Source of the DNA: Brevundimonas sp. SL130
Lineage (GTDB): Bacteria > Pseudomonadota > Alphaproteobacteria > Caulobacterales > Caulobacteraceae
Direction of reading: 5' to 3'
Length of the DNA stretch: 64,000 bases
Assembly (NCBI RefSeq): GCF_026625805.1
Contig: NZ_CP113064.1
Location: 1,798,001 to 1,862,000, forward strand
Below are positions 1 through 9,072 of the stretch, piece after piece. Position 1 is the stretch's first letter; each line of letters starts with the position of its first letter. The position numbers and the translations under genes are program-made. Under the pieces are notes generated by a model that saw nothing but the letters and a program-made list of their open reading frames with translations, was not told the origin of the DNA and did not search any database.

Positions 1-1282
1 GGCGCCAAAACGCATGGACGAAGGCCAGGCTGAGCAGGGACCAGTAGGCTGGAGCGGCGAGCATGTCGGTCAGCCGATAGTCCAGGCCCGCGCGTCGTGC
101 GCCGACCGCACAGCCCATCCAGGCGGCGATGACCCCCACGGCGAGCACCGCGAACGAGGCCAGCGGGGTATCCGGGGCCATGCCGGCGTGTAGTCCCACC
201 ATCAGGGCCGAAATGATCCAGGCCAGGGTCGGCGCGTGACAGGCGGCGGAGACGATGGCGGCGCCTAGGGTCATGACCATGGCCAGCATTCCCCGGCGAC
301 CCAGGGCCAGAGGCGTCCGGGTATGGACGCCCCAGGTCTGCATATAGCCCTTGAGCCAGCGGGTGCGCTGCGGCAACCACCGCTCCAGCCCGCCGGGCGG
401 GGTCTCCCAAGTCGGACTGTTCAGCACGCCCAGTCGCCAACCGGCCGACCACAGCTTGAAGCCCAGATCGGCGTCCTCGGTCACATTATGGGCGTCCCAG
501 CCGTCCGTCGCTCGGAGGGCGGCGGTGCGAAGGTGATTGCTGGTGCCGCCCAGGGGAAAGGGCAGGTTCAGACGGGCCATCCCAGGCAGGTTCACCTCGA
601 ACAAGGCGGCGTATTCGAAAGCGAACTGCCGGTCGAGAAAGCGGGTCAGGCCGGCCCCGCCTCGACGAATGCGAAGGGGCGCCTGAAGGCAGCCGAGTTT
701 GGAATTTTCGGCGAAGCGTGCTGCGGCCTCGCGCAGTTGGCCCGGGTCGGGCGAGTCCTCGGCGTCGTAGATGGTGACGAACTCGCCCGTCGCGGACGAC
801 AGGGCGTGGTTCAGCGCGCGGGGCTTGGTCTGGGGCGATCCCGCTGGGACGACGATGATGCGCAGCCAGTTCGGACGGGGCGTGGCCTGGGCGGCGTCGA
901 GGGTTGCGCGATCACCGGCCTCTAGCACCAGAAAGCCTTCCAGTTGACGCCGAGGATAATCGATCTGCGACAGATTCCGGATCAACTGTGGAACCATGGC
1001 CGCTTCGTCGTGAAGGGCCGCCAAAATCGTATAGCGCGGCCAGCGTGAGGGCCGCGGCGGCGAAGGCAGGGGACGAAGACTGGCGATCGCCAGCGCCGTG
1101 CGCCACAGGGCCGCGATGACGAAGCCGATCTGAAGCGCCACGACCAGCGCCATCAGCGTGGGGCGCGGCCAGTGTAAAAGCGCCGCCGCAAGGCCGATCA
1201 CGAGGCTGCACGCGATGACCGTCTGGCCTGGGGTGGGCGTTCGCCGCGCGGCCCCGGACCGTCTTTGCCTGTGTCCGATCAT
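1..1282 (-). CDS. Processive family 2 glycosyltransferase, C-terminus outside window
   Basis: The frame runs off the left edge, so the C-terminus is missing. Near position 765 it reads TIYDAED, the DxD-type nucleotide-sugar site. TEDADLG lies near position 475 and QRTRW near 360; together these are the TED and QxxRW motifs of processive GT2 enzymes related to cellulose synthase. Hydrophobic segments lie near the N-terminus (about 1130-1230) and after QRTRW, as expected for an inner-membrane polysaccharide synthase. The start at 1282 has a GGGGGCGA stretch upstream; in-frame ATGs at 1330 and 1342 are alternatives without a clear ribosome site. It is divergent from the tetR gene. The substrate cannot be predicted. 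Confidence 0.85.
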   Translation of the reverse strand, partial: MIGHRQRRSGAARRTPTPGQTVIACSLVIGLAAALLHWPRPTLMALVVALQIGFVIAALWRTALAIASLRPLPSPPRPSRWPRYTILAALHDEAAMVPQLIRNLSQIDYPRRQLEGFLVLEAGDRATLDAAQATPRPNWLRIIVVPAGSPQTKPRALNHALSSATGEFVTIYDAEDSPDPGQLREAAARFAENSKLGCLQAPLRIRRGGAGLTRFLDRQFAFEYAALFEVNLPGMARLNLPFPLGGTSNHLRTAALRATDGWDAHNVTEDADLGFKLWSAGWRLGVLNSPTWETPPGGLERWLPQRTRWLKGYMQTWGVHTRTPLALGRRGMLAMVMTLGAAIVSAACHAPTLAWIISALMVGLHAGMAPDTPLASFAVLAVGVIAAWMGCAVGARRAGLDYRLTDMLAAPAYWSLLSLAFVHAFWR

Positions 1283-1412
1283 GCCCGTTCGCCCCCGCGT
1301 CTTGGCGACATACAACTCAGAATACGTCATTGACGCAACCATGTTATGCAAGGCCTGTTGGCTTCGATGATAGATTGTCGCTATTCAACGGTGGCCTGAT
1401 CCGGAGTCGCCG

Positions 1413-2042
1413 TTGTCCGTCGTTTCGCCATCCTCGCGTTCCAATCGCAAACCCAAGGGCGAAGGTCATTCGCGGCGCGGAGAAATTCTGGCCGCAGCTG
1501 AGCGCATATTCGTCGAGCACGGCTACGAAGGCGCGACTATCCGCAAGATCGCGGACGAGGTTGGCCTGTCCTCGACGGCGCTCTATATGCATTTCCCTGA
1601 CAAGGGGGCGATCCTTCAGGAGATCTGCCGCGAGGCGTTCGGCCGATTGATCGCGACCGGGGCGGCCCTGTCGGCGCTGGATGCGCCGCCCGAGGTGCGT
1701 TTGCGACGGATGATCGAAGCCTATGCCCAGTTCGGATTCGACCACCCGAACGCCTACCGGCTGATCTATCTGACGCGTCCGGTTGAGGCGCGCGAGGGCG
1801 CCCAGACTCTGTCGCAGGAACTTGGCGCGGGCGTGTTTTCCGCGTTCGAGCAACTGGTGGCCGAGGCCGTGGCCGCGGGGCGTATGACGGGCGATCCTCA
1901 GACGATCGCTCAAGCGATCTGGGCTGCGACCCACGGCGTGGTCTCTTTGATGATCACCAAGCCCTATTTCCCCTGGGCCGATCGCGACGTCCTGGTCAAG
2001 ACCACCCTGGACGCCGTCTTCGCCGGCTTGCTGAAATCGTGA
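1413..2042 (+). CDS. TetR/AcrR family transcriptional regulator
   Basis: This 209-residue protein has a TetR-type N-terminal helix-turn-helix at about residues 22-68 (AAERIFVEHGYEGATIRKIA, then LSSTALYMHFPDK) and a helical ligand-binding C-terminal domain of the WHG type. The start is TTG, supported by CCGGAG seven bases upstream; the first in-frame ATG lies inside the DNA-binding domain, so TTG is required. Its stop overlaps the GTG of the following binding-protein gene, making it the first gene of an importer operon. It probably represses its own operon and perhaps the divergent glycosyltransferase. The ligand is unknown. Confidence 0.9.
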   Translation: MSVVSPSSRSNRKPKGEGHSRRGEILAAAERIFVEHGYEGATIRKIADEVGLSSTALYMHFPDKGAILQEICREAFGRLIATGAALSALDAPPEVRLRRMIEAYAQFGFDHPNAYRLIYLTRPVEAREGAQTLSQELGAGVFSAFEQLVAEAVAAGRMTGDPQTIAQAIWAATHGVVSLMITKPYFPWADRDVLVKTTLDAVFAGLLKS

Positions 2043-2842
2043 GGCCTGTCTGGGGGCTGGCGGCTGGGGCTTTGGCTCTGGTCGCCGCAGGGGGCGTCGA
2101 GGCGCGGCCGCTGCGGGTCATGGCGCTGGATCAGTGCGCCGACCAATATGTTCTGGCCCTGGCGCCCGAAGCAGAACTGGCCCTGTCGCCGCGCGCCGAC
2201 GACCCCGACGCCTGGATGCGGCGCGAGGCGGCTGGGCGCAGGCGGCTGCGTCCGACATTGGAGGCGGCGGTCGGGTTCAAACCCGATGTGGTCGTGCGCT
2301 ACTGGGGCGGCGAGCCCCGGTTGCTGGCGGCCCTGGAGCAGCGCGGCGCTAAGGTCGTCACGATCGCGGATGCGACCGATCTGGACGGGGTGCGCGCCAA
2401 TATTCGCGCAGCGGCGCAAGGCTTGGGGCAGGTCGAGCGCGGCGCCCAGCTGGAGCGGACGATGCAGGCCAAGCTGGATCGCGCGGCGCCGCCAGCGGGA
2501 AGCCCGAGACCGGGGGCGGTCTATCTGACCTCGGGGGGCTATACGTCCGGGCCCGGCACGCTGCTGGATGCGATGATGCGGGCTGCGGGCTTTCGCAATC
2601 TGACCAAGGCGCCGGGTTTCGGGGCGATCAGCGTCGAGCGGATCGCGTTGCAGCCGCCGATCCGCTTCGTGCTGGGATTTTTCGATCAGTTGCGGGCCGA
2701 CTGGCGCGGGCCTGGGCGTCATCCGGTGGTGAAGCGGGCCGCCAAAGGCCGGACGGCGGCGAGTCTGCCGGCGGCGGTGCTGACTTGTCCCGCCTGGTTC
2801 GCGGCCGACGGGGTTGAGATGATGGCGAAGGGACGGCCATGA
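2039..2842 (+). CDS. Periplasmic substrate-binding protein, BtuF/FepB-like
   Basis: This 267-residue protein begins with a hydrophobic signal peptide and a likely signal peptidase I site after VEA. No lipobox is seen. The mature part has the cluster A-II binding-protein layout: ALDQCADQYVLAL near the start, FKPDVVVRYWG, a long central helix and a C-terminal lobe. The family delivers cobalamin, haem or ferric siderophores to FecCD-type permeases. The GTG start overlaps the tetR stop as GTGA, and the stop overlaps the permease start as ATGA, so translation is probably coupled. The substrate is not identifiable from sequence; cobalamin, another corrinoid or an iron chelate are all possible. Confidence 0.85.
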   Translation: MRPVWGLAAGALALVAAGGVEARPLRVMALDQCADQYVLALAPEAELALSPRADDPDAWMRREAAGRRRLRPTLEAAVGFKPDVVVRYWGGEPRLLAALEQRGAKVVTIADATDLDGVRANIRAAAQGLGQVERGAQLERTMQAKLDRAAPPAGSPRPGAVYLTSGGYTSGPGTLLDAMMRAAGFRNLTKAPGFGAISVERIALQPPIRFVLGFFDQLRADWRGPGRHPVVKRAAKGRTAASLPAAVLTCPAWFAADGVEMMAKGRP

Positions 2843-3828
2843 GCCGGACGGTTAGATTGTGCCTGGCGCTGGGGCTGCTCAGCACAGCGGCTGTGGCGGC
2901 GGCAATTGTGTTCGGCGAGACGGGATTTGACGGCGCCCAGTACGCCCAGGCTTTCAGCGATCCCGCGTCGGGGCCGTGGGAAGTGGTTTGGCATGTGCGA
3001 GCGCCGCGTGCGGTCTGCGCCCTGATCGTCGGGGCCTGCCTGGGGCTGGCGGGGGCGGTGATGCAAGGCCTGCTCCGCAATCCGCTGGCCGATCCCGGGG
3101 TGCTGGGGGTTTCGGCGACGGCGGCGCTCGGGGCGGCCCTGGCTATCGTGCTGGGCGGCGCGGGCGTGGCGGGGCTGGTCGAGATGTCGGCTCTGGCGGG
3201 CGCCGCCGTTGCGGGCGGCGCGTTGATCGCCGCTGCGGGCCTGATGCGGGCGCCGGAAGCGCTGATCCTGTTCGGGGTCGCCTTGTCGAGCTTTGCGGGC
3301 GCCGCGACGGCCCTGATCTTCAATCTGTCGCCGTCGCCCATCGCCCAGGCCGAGGTGATGTCCTGGCTGCTGGGGTCGGTGCAGAACCGGAGTTGGGTCG
3401 ATGTGGCCTGGGTGGCGCCGGCGCTGGCGGTCGCGGCGCTCTTCGCCGGCCTGTCGGCGGGGGGCTTGCGGATGTTGACCCTTGGGGACGAGACGGCGGC
3501 GGTCTCGGGTCTGTCCATGGGGCGGTTGAAGATCTTCGCCCTGGTCGCGGCGGCCGTGGCGACGGGAGCGGCCGTGGCTGTGGCGGGGGTGATTGGTTTC
3601 GTGGGTCTGGCGGCGCCCCATCTGGTGCGGGCTGCGGTGCGGGGGGACGCGGGGCGTATTCTGGCGCCGTCCGCCCTGGCCGGCGGGCTGATTCTGGTCG
3701 TCGCCGATCTATTGGCCCGACTGACGCCGACGGATCAGGAGCTGAAGCTGGGGGTGTTCACCGCCCTGATCGGCGCGCCTCTGTTCGCCTTGATCGCCTG
3801 GCGAGCGGCGCGGGAGTGGCGGCTGTGA
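2839..3828 (+). CDS. FecCD/BtuC-family ABC importer permease
   Basis: This 329-residue, very hydrophobic protein fits the roughly ten-helix FecCD permease fold. Family hallmarks are RAPRAVCALIVGACLGLAGA with QGLLRNPLADPGVLGV near residues 55-90, and GFVGLAAPHLVR near residue 255, the cytoplasmic coupling region that meets the ATPase. It forms a homodimeric inner-membrane channel with the ATPase encoded next and receives substrate from the preceding binding protein. It overlaps its neighbours by four bases on each side. No TonB-dependent receptor gene lies nearby, so the outer-membrane step must be encoded elsewhere. Confidence 0.93.
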   Translation: MSRTVRLCLALGLLSTAAVAAAIVFGETGFDGAQYAQAFSDPASGPWEVVWHVRAPRAVCALIVGACLGLAGAVMQGLLRNPLADPGVLGVSATAALGAALAIVLGGAGVAGLVEMSALAGAAVAGGALIAAAGLMRAPEALILFGVALSSFAGAATALIFNLSPSPIAQAEVMSWLLGSVQNRSWVDVAWVAPALAVAALFAGLSAGGLRMLTLGDETAAVSGLSMGRLKIFALVAAAVATGAAVAVAGVIGFVGLAAPHLVRAAVRGDAGRILAPSALAGGLILVVADLLARLTPTDQELKLGVFTALIGAPLFALIAWRAAREWRL

Positions 3829-4580
3829 TCGCGCCTCTGACGATGTGGGACGCCGATGCGAGCCTCGGCGGCCGCAAGGTGCTGGACGGTGCGGACGTGC
3901 AGGTCGAGTATGGCCAACTGGTCGCCTTGGTCGGTCCCAATGGCGCGGGGAAATCCTGCCTCATCAAGGCGTTCGCGGGTCTGCTTGAGCTGAATGGTGG
4001 TGTGGCTCGCCTGAATGGAGACGATGTCAGGACGCTCTCGCCGCGAGAGCGCGCCAGACGCATCGCCTATCTGCCGCAGGAACGCCGCATCGCCTGGAAT
4101 CTTCCGGCCGTCGAAGTCGCCGCCCTGGGCGCGCCCTTCTTGTCCGGCGCCGACGCCCTGGTCCTGGCCCATGCCGCCCTCGCCGAGGTCGGCATCGCCC
4201 ACCTGGCGGATCGTGGCGTGGCCGAGATGTCGGGCGGCGAGCGCGCCCGGGTGCTACTGGCCCGCGCCCTGACGACCGATGCGCCCCTGCTGCTGGCGGA
4301 CGAGCCCATCGCGGGCCTCGATCCGGATGCGCAACGCCTGGTGCTGGAGCGGCTGCGCGCGCGCGCCGACAGTGGGGCCGGGGTGCTGGTCAGTCTGCAC
4401 GACCTAACCTTGGCGGCCGCCGTCGCCGACCGGGTCGTGGTCCTGGACAAGGGACAGGTCGTGGCTGCCGCCCCGCCCATGGAAGCGCTGGAGCCGGACG
4501 TGCTCCGACGCGTGTTCGGCCTGGACGGGCAATGGATCCAGGGGCCGGACGGGCCGCTGCTGGCGGCCCGCCGGGCTTAA
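3825..4580 (+). CDS. ABC transporter ATP-binding protein, BtuD/FecE-like
   Basis: This 251-residue ATPase has Walker A GPNGAGKS near residue 38, a Q-loop (YLPQER), the signature MSGGERARVLLARAL, Walker B LLLADEPIAGLDP and the switch histidine in VSLHDLT. It powers the FecCD-type permease encoded just upstream. GTG at 3825 overlaps the permease stop as GTGA; ATG at 3843 is an alternative that would shorten the protein by six residues. The gene ends tail-to-tail with the transglycosylase gene, the two stops sharing TTAA. It completes a regulator, binding protein, permease and ATPase operon. Confidence 0.93.
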   Translation: MIAPLTMWDADASLGGRKVLDGADVQVEYGQLVALVGPNGAGKSCLIKAFAGLLELNGGVARLNGDDVRTLSPRERARRIAYLPQERRIAWNLPAVEVAALGAPFLSGADALVLAHAALAEVGIAHLADRGVAEMSGGERARVLLARALTTDAPLLLADEPIAGLDPDAQRLVLERLRARADSGAGVLVSLHDLTLAAAVADRVVVLDKGQVVAAAPPMEALEPDVLRRVFGLDGQWIQGPDGPLLAARRA

Positions 4581-6637
4581 TAGGCGACGTAGGGGCGCGG
4601 ACCCGCCGCCGCGCCGCGCGCGATGTCGGTCGAGGTCGTCAGCGGGGCCGATCCGCCGTTCAGCCGCGCCTTGTAGACCGCCATATTCTCCATCACCCGC
4701 ATCATATAGTTGCGCGTCTCGGTGAAGGGGGCGCATTCGATGAAGTCGATGGCGGCGTTGGCGTCGCCGCGCGGGTCGCCGCAGCGGGCGATCCACTGGT
4801 TCGGCCGGGCCGGACCGGCGTTGTAGCCGACCGTCGCCAGCAGCATGGAGCCGTTGTTGGCCGCCATCAGCTCGCCCAGGTGATAGCTGCCCAGGGTCAT
4901 GTTGTAGTCCGGGTCCCACAGCTGTTCGGCTGAGAAGCCCATGCCCAGGCGACGGGCGACGCCCGACCCGGTGGCGGGCAGGAACTGCATCATGCCGCGC
5001 GCATCGGCGCCGGATCGGGCGCGGGGGTCAAAGCTGGATTCCTGGCGGGTGATGGCCTGGGTGAACTCCAGCGGCGCGGCGCCGGCGACCTGGGGCGGGA
5101 TCCGGACCGGATACATGCGCTCGGGCAGGACGAAGCCGCGCTGGCTGGCTGCGCGGCCGACCATCATGGCGGTGAAGCCTTCGCCGTAACCGCGCGACAG
5201 GTCCATCAGCAGGGCCAGGTCCTCGATGTTCGGCAGGTCGTTGTCGAGTTGATAGGCGAAGACCCGCAGCAGGCTGGTCTCGCCGGTCTCGCCCAGGATT
5301 CGCGCGGCGCGGACCAGCTCGTTGGACTCGAACCGGGCGATGTCCGTCGGGGTCGGATGCGGTTCGCCCGGCAGGGTCAGGGTGGTGATCCCGGCCTTCT
5401 CCGCCGCCAACTGGCCATAGAAGGTCTGCCAGTGCTGGGCGCCGTTGCGGTAATAGGTCTGGGCGGCGTCGCGCTCGCCCCGCGCCTCGGCAGCCCGGCC
5501 CAGCCAGTAATAGGCCCGGCCCTGGGTGATCGGGGTGGAGGAGGCGGTGCGCAGGGCGTCAAAATGGCGGGCGGCGACCTCGGGCTGGTTCAGCTTGGTC
5601 AGGGCGACCCAGCCGGCGAAGAACTCCGCGTCCACCATCCGGTCGCCGGAGGTGAAGCCGTGGCCGTTCATGGCGTCATAGGCGGCGCGCCAGTTTCCCT
5701 GCTGCAGGGCGTCCAGGTAATAGTTGCGACGCTCGGTCCACAGGGTGTTGTCGCCGGCCGAATGGGCGGGCGCGGGCGGCAGGTTGGCCAGAAGCGGGAA
5801 GGCTTCCGACTGGCGGTTCTGCGAACGCAAAATGCGCACCCGTTCCAAGGTCACCGCCGGATCGGCGGCCTGGGCCGGGGTCAGGCCGGCGACGATGGCG
5901 TCGGGGCTAGACGCGGTTCGCAGGGTCATGACCGCATTGGCCACGGCCGCCCGTTCAGGCGAGACGAGGCTGAGCATCGCCCGCGTCGCCGGGCCATGCG
6001 GACCTGACAGCAGCATGTTCAGCCGCGCCTCATGATCCGCCGGCGTCAGTTCACCGCCCCAGCGGGCGAGGATGCGCGATTGCGGCTCGGCGTCGAAGGA
6101 CCGGGTCCGCCACCAGTCGCGAATCAGGGCGCGGGCCTCGCGCTGACGGCCTCGTTGTTCCATAGCCGCCGCATTGGCGATGGCGCCTTGTACGGTTTCG
6201 GGCGGATGGTCGGAGAAGAGGGCCATGACGGCGTCCGGCGTGGCGCCGACGCGGTCCAGAACCGCTTCCGCGGCGGCGCGACGTGATTCGGCGCGCGGCC
6301 AACCCTTCAAAGCCGTCTGGGCCTGGGCGAGCTCGGCGTATGAGAGTTGTTCGCCCGAGGTGTCGATCAGGGCCCACTCGATCAGTTTGCGGGCCGCCGG
6401 GTCGCGCAACTGCGACATCGCCGACTGGGCGCCGGCGATGTCGCGGGCGCGCGCGGCCGCCAGACCCTGACGGAACAGCGCCGTATCCTGATCATTGAGG
6501 ATTCGTCCCTGATAGGTGGGCGTATAGCCGGGGACAGTTTGTGAGACGGCGGAATAGGGAACAGGTTGACCAGGCAGGGCGTTCTGCGGGGTCGGAGCGA
6601 GGACGGCGAGGGCCGCCGCCAGGCTGGTCGCGATCAT
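4577..6637 (-). CDS. Soluble lytic murein transglycosylase (Slt70-like)
   Basis: This 686-residue exported protein has a signal peptide, a long alpha-superhelical region and a C-terminal SLT domain. The catalytic glutamate lies in ITRQESSFDPRARS and is followed by GMMQFLPATG, TLGSYHLGEL and TVGYNAGP, the ordered motifs of family 1 transglycosylases. It cleaves the glycan strands of peptidoglycan in the periplasm to give 1,6-anhydromuropeptides. I chose ATG at 6637 because AGGAAAG lies just upstream; an in-frame ATG at 6655 would add six residues. It is divergent from dapA across about 125 bases. Confidence 0.92.
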   Translation of the reverse strand: MIATSLAAALAVLAPTPQNALPGQPVPYSAVSQTVPGYTPTYQGRILNDQDTALFRQGLAAARARDIAGAQSAMSQLRDPAARKLIEWALIDTSGEQLSYAELAQAQTALKGWPRAESRRAAAEAVLDRVGATPDAVMALFSDHPPETVQGAIANAAAMEQRGRQREARALIRDWWRTRSFDAEPQSRILARWGGELTPADHEARLNMLLSGPHGPATRAMLSLVSPERAAVANAVMTLRTASSPDAIVAGLTPAQAADPAVTLERVRILRSQNRQSEAFPLLANLPPAPAHSAGDNTLWTERRNYYLDALQQGNWRAAYDAMNGHGFTSGDRMVDAEFFAGWVALTKLNQPEVAARHFDALRTASSTPITQGRAYYWLGRAAEARGERDAAQTYYRNGAQHWQTFYGQLAAEKAGITTLTLPGEPHPTPTDIARFESNELVRAARILGETGETSLLRVFAYQLDNDLPNIEDLALLMDLSRGYGEGFTAMMVGRAASQRGFVLPERMYPVRIPPQVAGAAPLEFTQAITRQESSFDPRARSGADARGMMQFLPATGSGVARRLGMGFSAEQLWDPDYNMTLGSYHLGELMAANNGSMLLATVGYNAGPARPNQWIARCGDPRGDANAAIDFIECAPFTETRNYMMRVMENMAVYKARLNGGSAPLTTSTDIARGAAAGPRPYVAY

Positions 6638-6763
6638 GATCTTTCCTGTTCTCATTCATCTCGGTTGCGGCGAAGCCGCTGGCGACCTAACGTCCCGCGC
6701 TCTTAAAGACAGAGGTTCTGGACATCCGTCCATCGCCCCTCCCCACGTAGGCTAGCTAGTCCC

Positions 6764-7648
6764 ATGACCGCCCCCTTGTTCAAGGGCGTGATCACCGCTC
6801 TGATCACACCACTTCATGACGGAAACGTGGACGAAGCCGCATTCGCCACCCTTGTCGAGCGTCAGATCGCCGCAGGCGTTGACGGGCTCGTGCCCGTCGG
6901 CACGACCGGCGAAGGCGCCAGCATGGATCTGGACGAGCACAAGCATGTGATCGACCTGTGCGTGCGGCTGGTGGCGGGGCGCATCAAGGTCATCGCGGGG
7001 ACCGGATCGCCCTATACCAAGGAAGCCATCGAACTGACCCGCCACGCCAAGGTGGTGGGCGCGGACGGGGCGCTGATCGTCACCCCCTATTATATCCGTC
7101 CTTCACAGGCTGGGATGGCGTCGCATTTCGAGGCCGTGGCCGACGCCGTCGAACTGCCGATCCTGCTATACAATGTGCCAGGGCGAACCGGGGCCGATCT
7201 GGCCAACGAGACCGTGGCGCGTCTGGCCGCGCATCCGAACATCGTCGGCATCAAGGACGCCACTGGCGACATGAGCCGGGCGAGCTGGATGCGCGCCAAT
7301 ATCGACGGCCAGTTCGACCTAATCTCGGGCGATGATTCGAGCTATCTGGGTTATCACGCCCATGGCGGGGTCGGACTGATCTCGGTCGCGTCGAACGTCG
7401 CGCCCGAGGCCATGGTGGCCCTTCACACCGCGCTGGCGGCCGGGGATTACGCCGCCGCCCGCGACTGGCAGGATCGGTTGATCGGCCTGTGCAAGGCCCT
7501 GTTCCTCGACAATTCGCCTGCGCCGACCAAATACGCGTTGGCCCGCCTGGGTCTGTGCCGCGAGGAGGCGCGCCTGCCGCTTTCGCCGACGTCGGACGAG
7601 GTCAAGCCGTTGATCGACCGCGCCATGGCGGATGCGGGCGTCGTCTGA
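6764..7648 (+). CDS. dapA: 4-hydroxy-tetrahydrodipicolinate synthase
   Basis: This 294-residue TIM-barrel aldolase condenses pyruvate with aspartate semialdehyde, the first committed step to diaminopimelate and lysine. GTTGEG (residues 46-51) binds pyruvate, YNVPGRTG carries the active-site tyrosine, and the Schiff-base lysine is in GIKDATGD. Length matches the family. Its TGA shares one base with the ATG of smpB, so the two genes form a pair. Pairing of dapA with smpB is common in alphaproteobacteria. Confidence 0.97.
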   Translation: MTAPLFKGVITALITPLHDGNVDEAAFATLVERQIAAGVDGLVPVGTTGEGASMDLDEHKHVIDLCVRLVAGRIKVIAGTGSPYTKEAIELTRHAKVVGADGALIVTPYYIRPSQAGMASHFEAVADAVELPILLYNVPGRTGADLANETVARLAAHPNIVGIKDATGDMSRASWMRANIDGQFDLISGDDSSYLGYHAHGGVGLISVASNVAPEAMVALHTALAAGDYAAARDWQDRLIGLCKALFLDNSPAPTKYALARLGLCREEARLPLSPTSDEVKPLIDRAMADAGVV

Positions 7649-8121
7649 TGGCGCCGCAGCCGCAGTCGAAGTCCAAGATCATCGCTGAAAACCGCCGCGC
7701 GCGGTTCGACTATTTCCTCGAGGACAATATCGAGGCCGGGATCCAGCTGCTGGGCACAGAGATCAAGGCCTTGAGGGACGGCAGGGCCAATATCGCCGAA
7801 AGCTATGCGGCGGTGGAGGGGCGCGAGATCGTTCTGATCAACGCCGACATCCCGCCGTACAAACAGGCCAACCGCTTCAATCACGAGCCGCGCCGGCCGC
7901 GCAAACTGCTGTTGCACAGAAAGCAGATCGACCGGTTGATCGGGGCGGTGCAGCGGGACGGTCAGACGATCATTCCACTGAAGCTCTATCTGAACGACGC
8001 AGGCAAGGCGAAGCTGGAGATCGCCTTGGCCAAGGGCAAGAAGCTGCACGACAAGCGAGAAGCCTCGGCCGAACGCGACTGGCAACGCGACAAGGCCCGG
8101 CTGATGCGAGACAAGGGCTGA
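7648..8121 (+). CDS. smpB: tmRNA-binding protein SmpB
   Basis: This 157-residue protein binds tmRNA and delivers it to stalled ribosomes for trans-translation. Visible landmarks are [11 protein letters not shown] at the N-terminus, [14 protein letters not shown], the RPRKLLLH segment and a lysine/arginine-rich C-terminal tail (KGKKLHDKR) that enters the mRNA channel. ATG at 7648 overlaps the dapA stop; a longer open frame beginning inside dapA is not needed to give a full-length SmpB. Confidence 0.97.
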   Translation: MAPQPQSKSKIIAENRRARFDYFLEDNIEAGIQLLGTEIKALRDGRANIAESYAAVEGREIVLINADIPPYKQANRFNHEPRRPRKLLLHRKQIDRLIGAVQRDGQTIIPLKLYLNDAGKAKLEIALAKGKKLHDKREASAERDWQRDKARLMRDKG

Positions 8122-8137
8122 GCCTGCTCGCTCGGGA

Positions 8138-8332
8138 TTAGGCGAGGGGCCGTGCGTCCATGACGCCTGGCAGATCGGCGAATCCGTAACCCGCTCGACC
8201 GGCCGTTCCAGCCGGTGGTGTGACGAGGCCGCCCGTGATCAAGGTCAGCGCGGTGACCGCGACAACTATGACCGCCGCCAAGATCGCGAGTCTGCGCTCG
8301 CTGCGTGAAAATACCCCGTTCGTGCGTCGCAT
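8138..8332 (-). CDS. Small single-span membrane protein, function unknown
   Basis: This 64-residue frame starts at ATG 8332 with GGGAGG eight bases upstream, a good ribosome site that argues it is real. It has a short basic N-terminus (RRTNGVFSRSERR), one strongly hydrophobic stretch at about residues 16-38, and a short glycine/alanine-rich tail outside the membrane. I do not recognise the family. It sits alone between smpB and the uracil-DNA glycosylase gene. Confidence 0.5.
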   Translation of the reverse strand: MRRTNGVFSRSERRLAILAAVIVVAVTALTLITGGLVTPPAGTAGRAGYGFADLPGVMDARPLA

Positions 8333-8433
8333 AGTCCAGCCTCCCGCTGGGAGACGAACGCCGAACGCCCGCCTCTGTTCCGCCTTATTTGGAGATTGGC
8401 GGATTCGTGCGACAGGGAAATAACAGTTGATGG

Positions 8434-9072
8434 TTAGCGGGCGATCAGGTCTCGCGCCCGCTCGAAGACGGCCTCGAACATGGCGGGGGTCAGGCGGCCT
8501 GTGTTCGTGTTCAGCCGTGAGCAGTGATAGGAATTCAGGATCACATAGCCGCCTGCCTCGCCTTCAGCGCCGTGGCCGGCCGGCATGGCCGAGGCCGGGC
8601 GGCCGAAAGCCTTCAGGATGTTGCGGCGGGAGACGTCGCCCAGGGTGACGATCACCTTCAGATTGGGCAGCAGGGCCAGGCGGTCGATCAGGAAGGGGCG
8701 GCAGGTCGTTTCTTCGATCGGCAGGGGCTTGTTGCCCGGTGGGGCGCAGCGGACGGCGTTGGTGATCATACAGTCGACCAGTTTCAGATCGTCGTCGCCG
8801 TCCGGATCATAAGACCCCTGAGCGAAGCCGGTCTTCTTCAGGGTGTCGTACAAGAGCCAGCCGGCGTGGTCGCCGGTGAAGGGGCGGCCCGTGCGGTTGG
8901 CGCCGGTGCGGCCCGGAGCCAGGCCGGCGACCAGCAGGCGCGCGTTCGGATCGCCGAAGGAGGGGGCGGGGCCGTTCCACCAGTCGGGGTTCTGGCGCGC
9001 ATTGTCGTAGCGGTACTCCACCAGGCGCGGGCACAAAGGGCAGTCGCGCGGCGGCTCGGGCGTCAGACTCAT
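8434..9072 (-). CDS. Uracil-DNA glycosylase, family 5 (UDGb type)
   Basis: This 212-residue repair enzyme removes uracil and other deaminated bases from DNA. CPLC near residue 14 and further cysteines (AVRC, ETTC) fit the four-cysteine Fe-S cluster of thermostable-type UDGs. Motif 1 is LLVAGLAPG, and the C-terminal motif is NSYHCSRLNTNTGRLT, characteristic of family 5 rather than family 4. Its ATG overlaps the stop of the upstream NYN-domain gene as ATGA, so the two form an operon. The true protein is only this C-terminal part of a very long antisense-like open frame. Confidence 0.9.
   Translation of the reverse strand: MSLTPEPPRDCPLCPRLVEYRYDNARQNPDWWNGPAPSFGDPNARLLVAGLAPGRTGANRTGRPFTGDHAGWLLYDTLKKTGFAQGSYDPDGDDDLKLVDCMITNAVRCAPPGNKPLPIEETTCRPFLIDRLALLPNLKVIVTLGDVSRRNILKAFGRPASAMPAGHGAEGEAGGYVILNSYHCSRLNTNTGRLTPAMFEAVFERARDLIAR

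Noticed and set aside
1283..1412. Cobalamin riboswitch before the BtuFCD-type operon
   Set aside because: Only about 130 bases separate the divergent genes and no B12-box-like sequence was seen.
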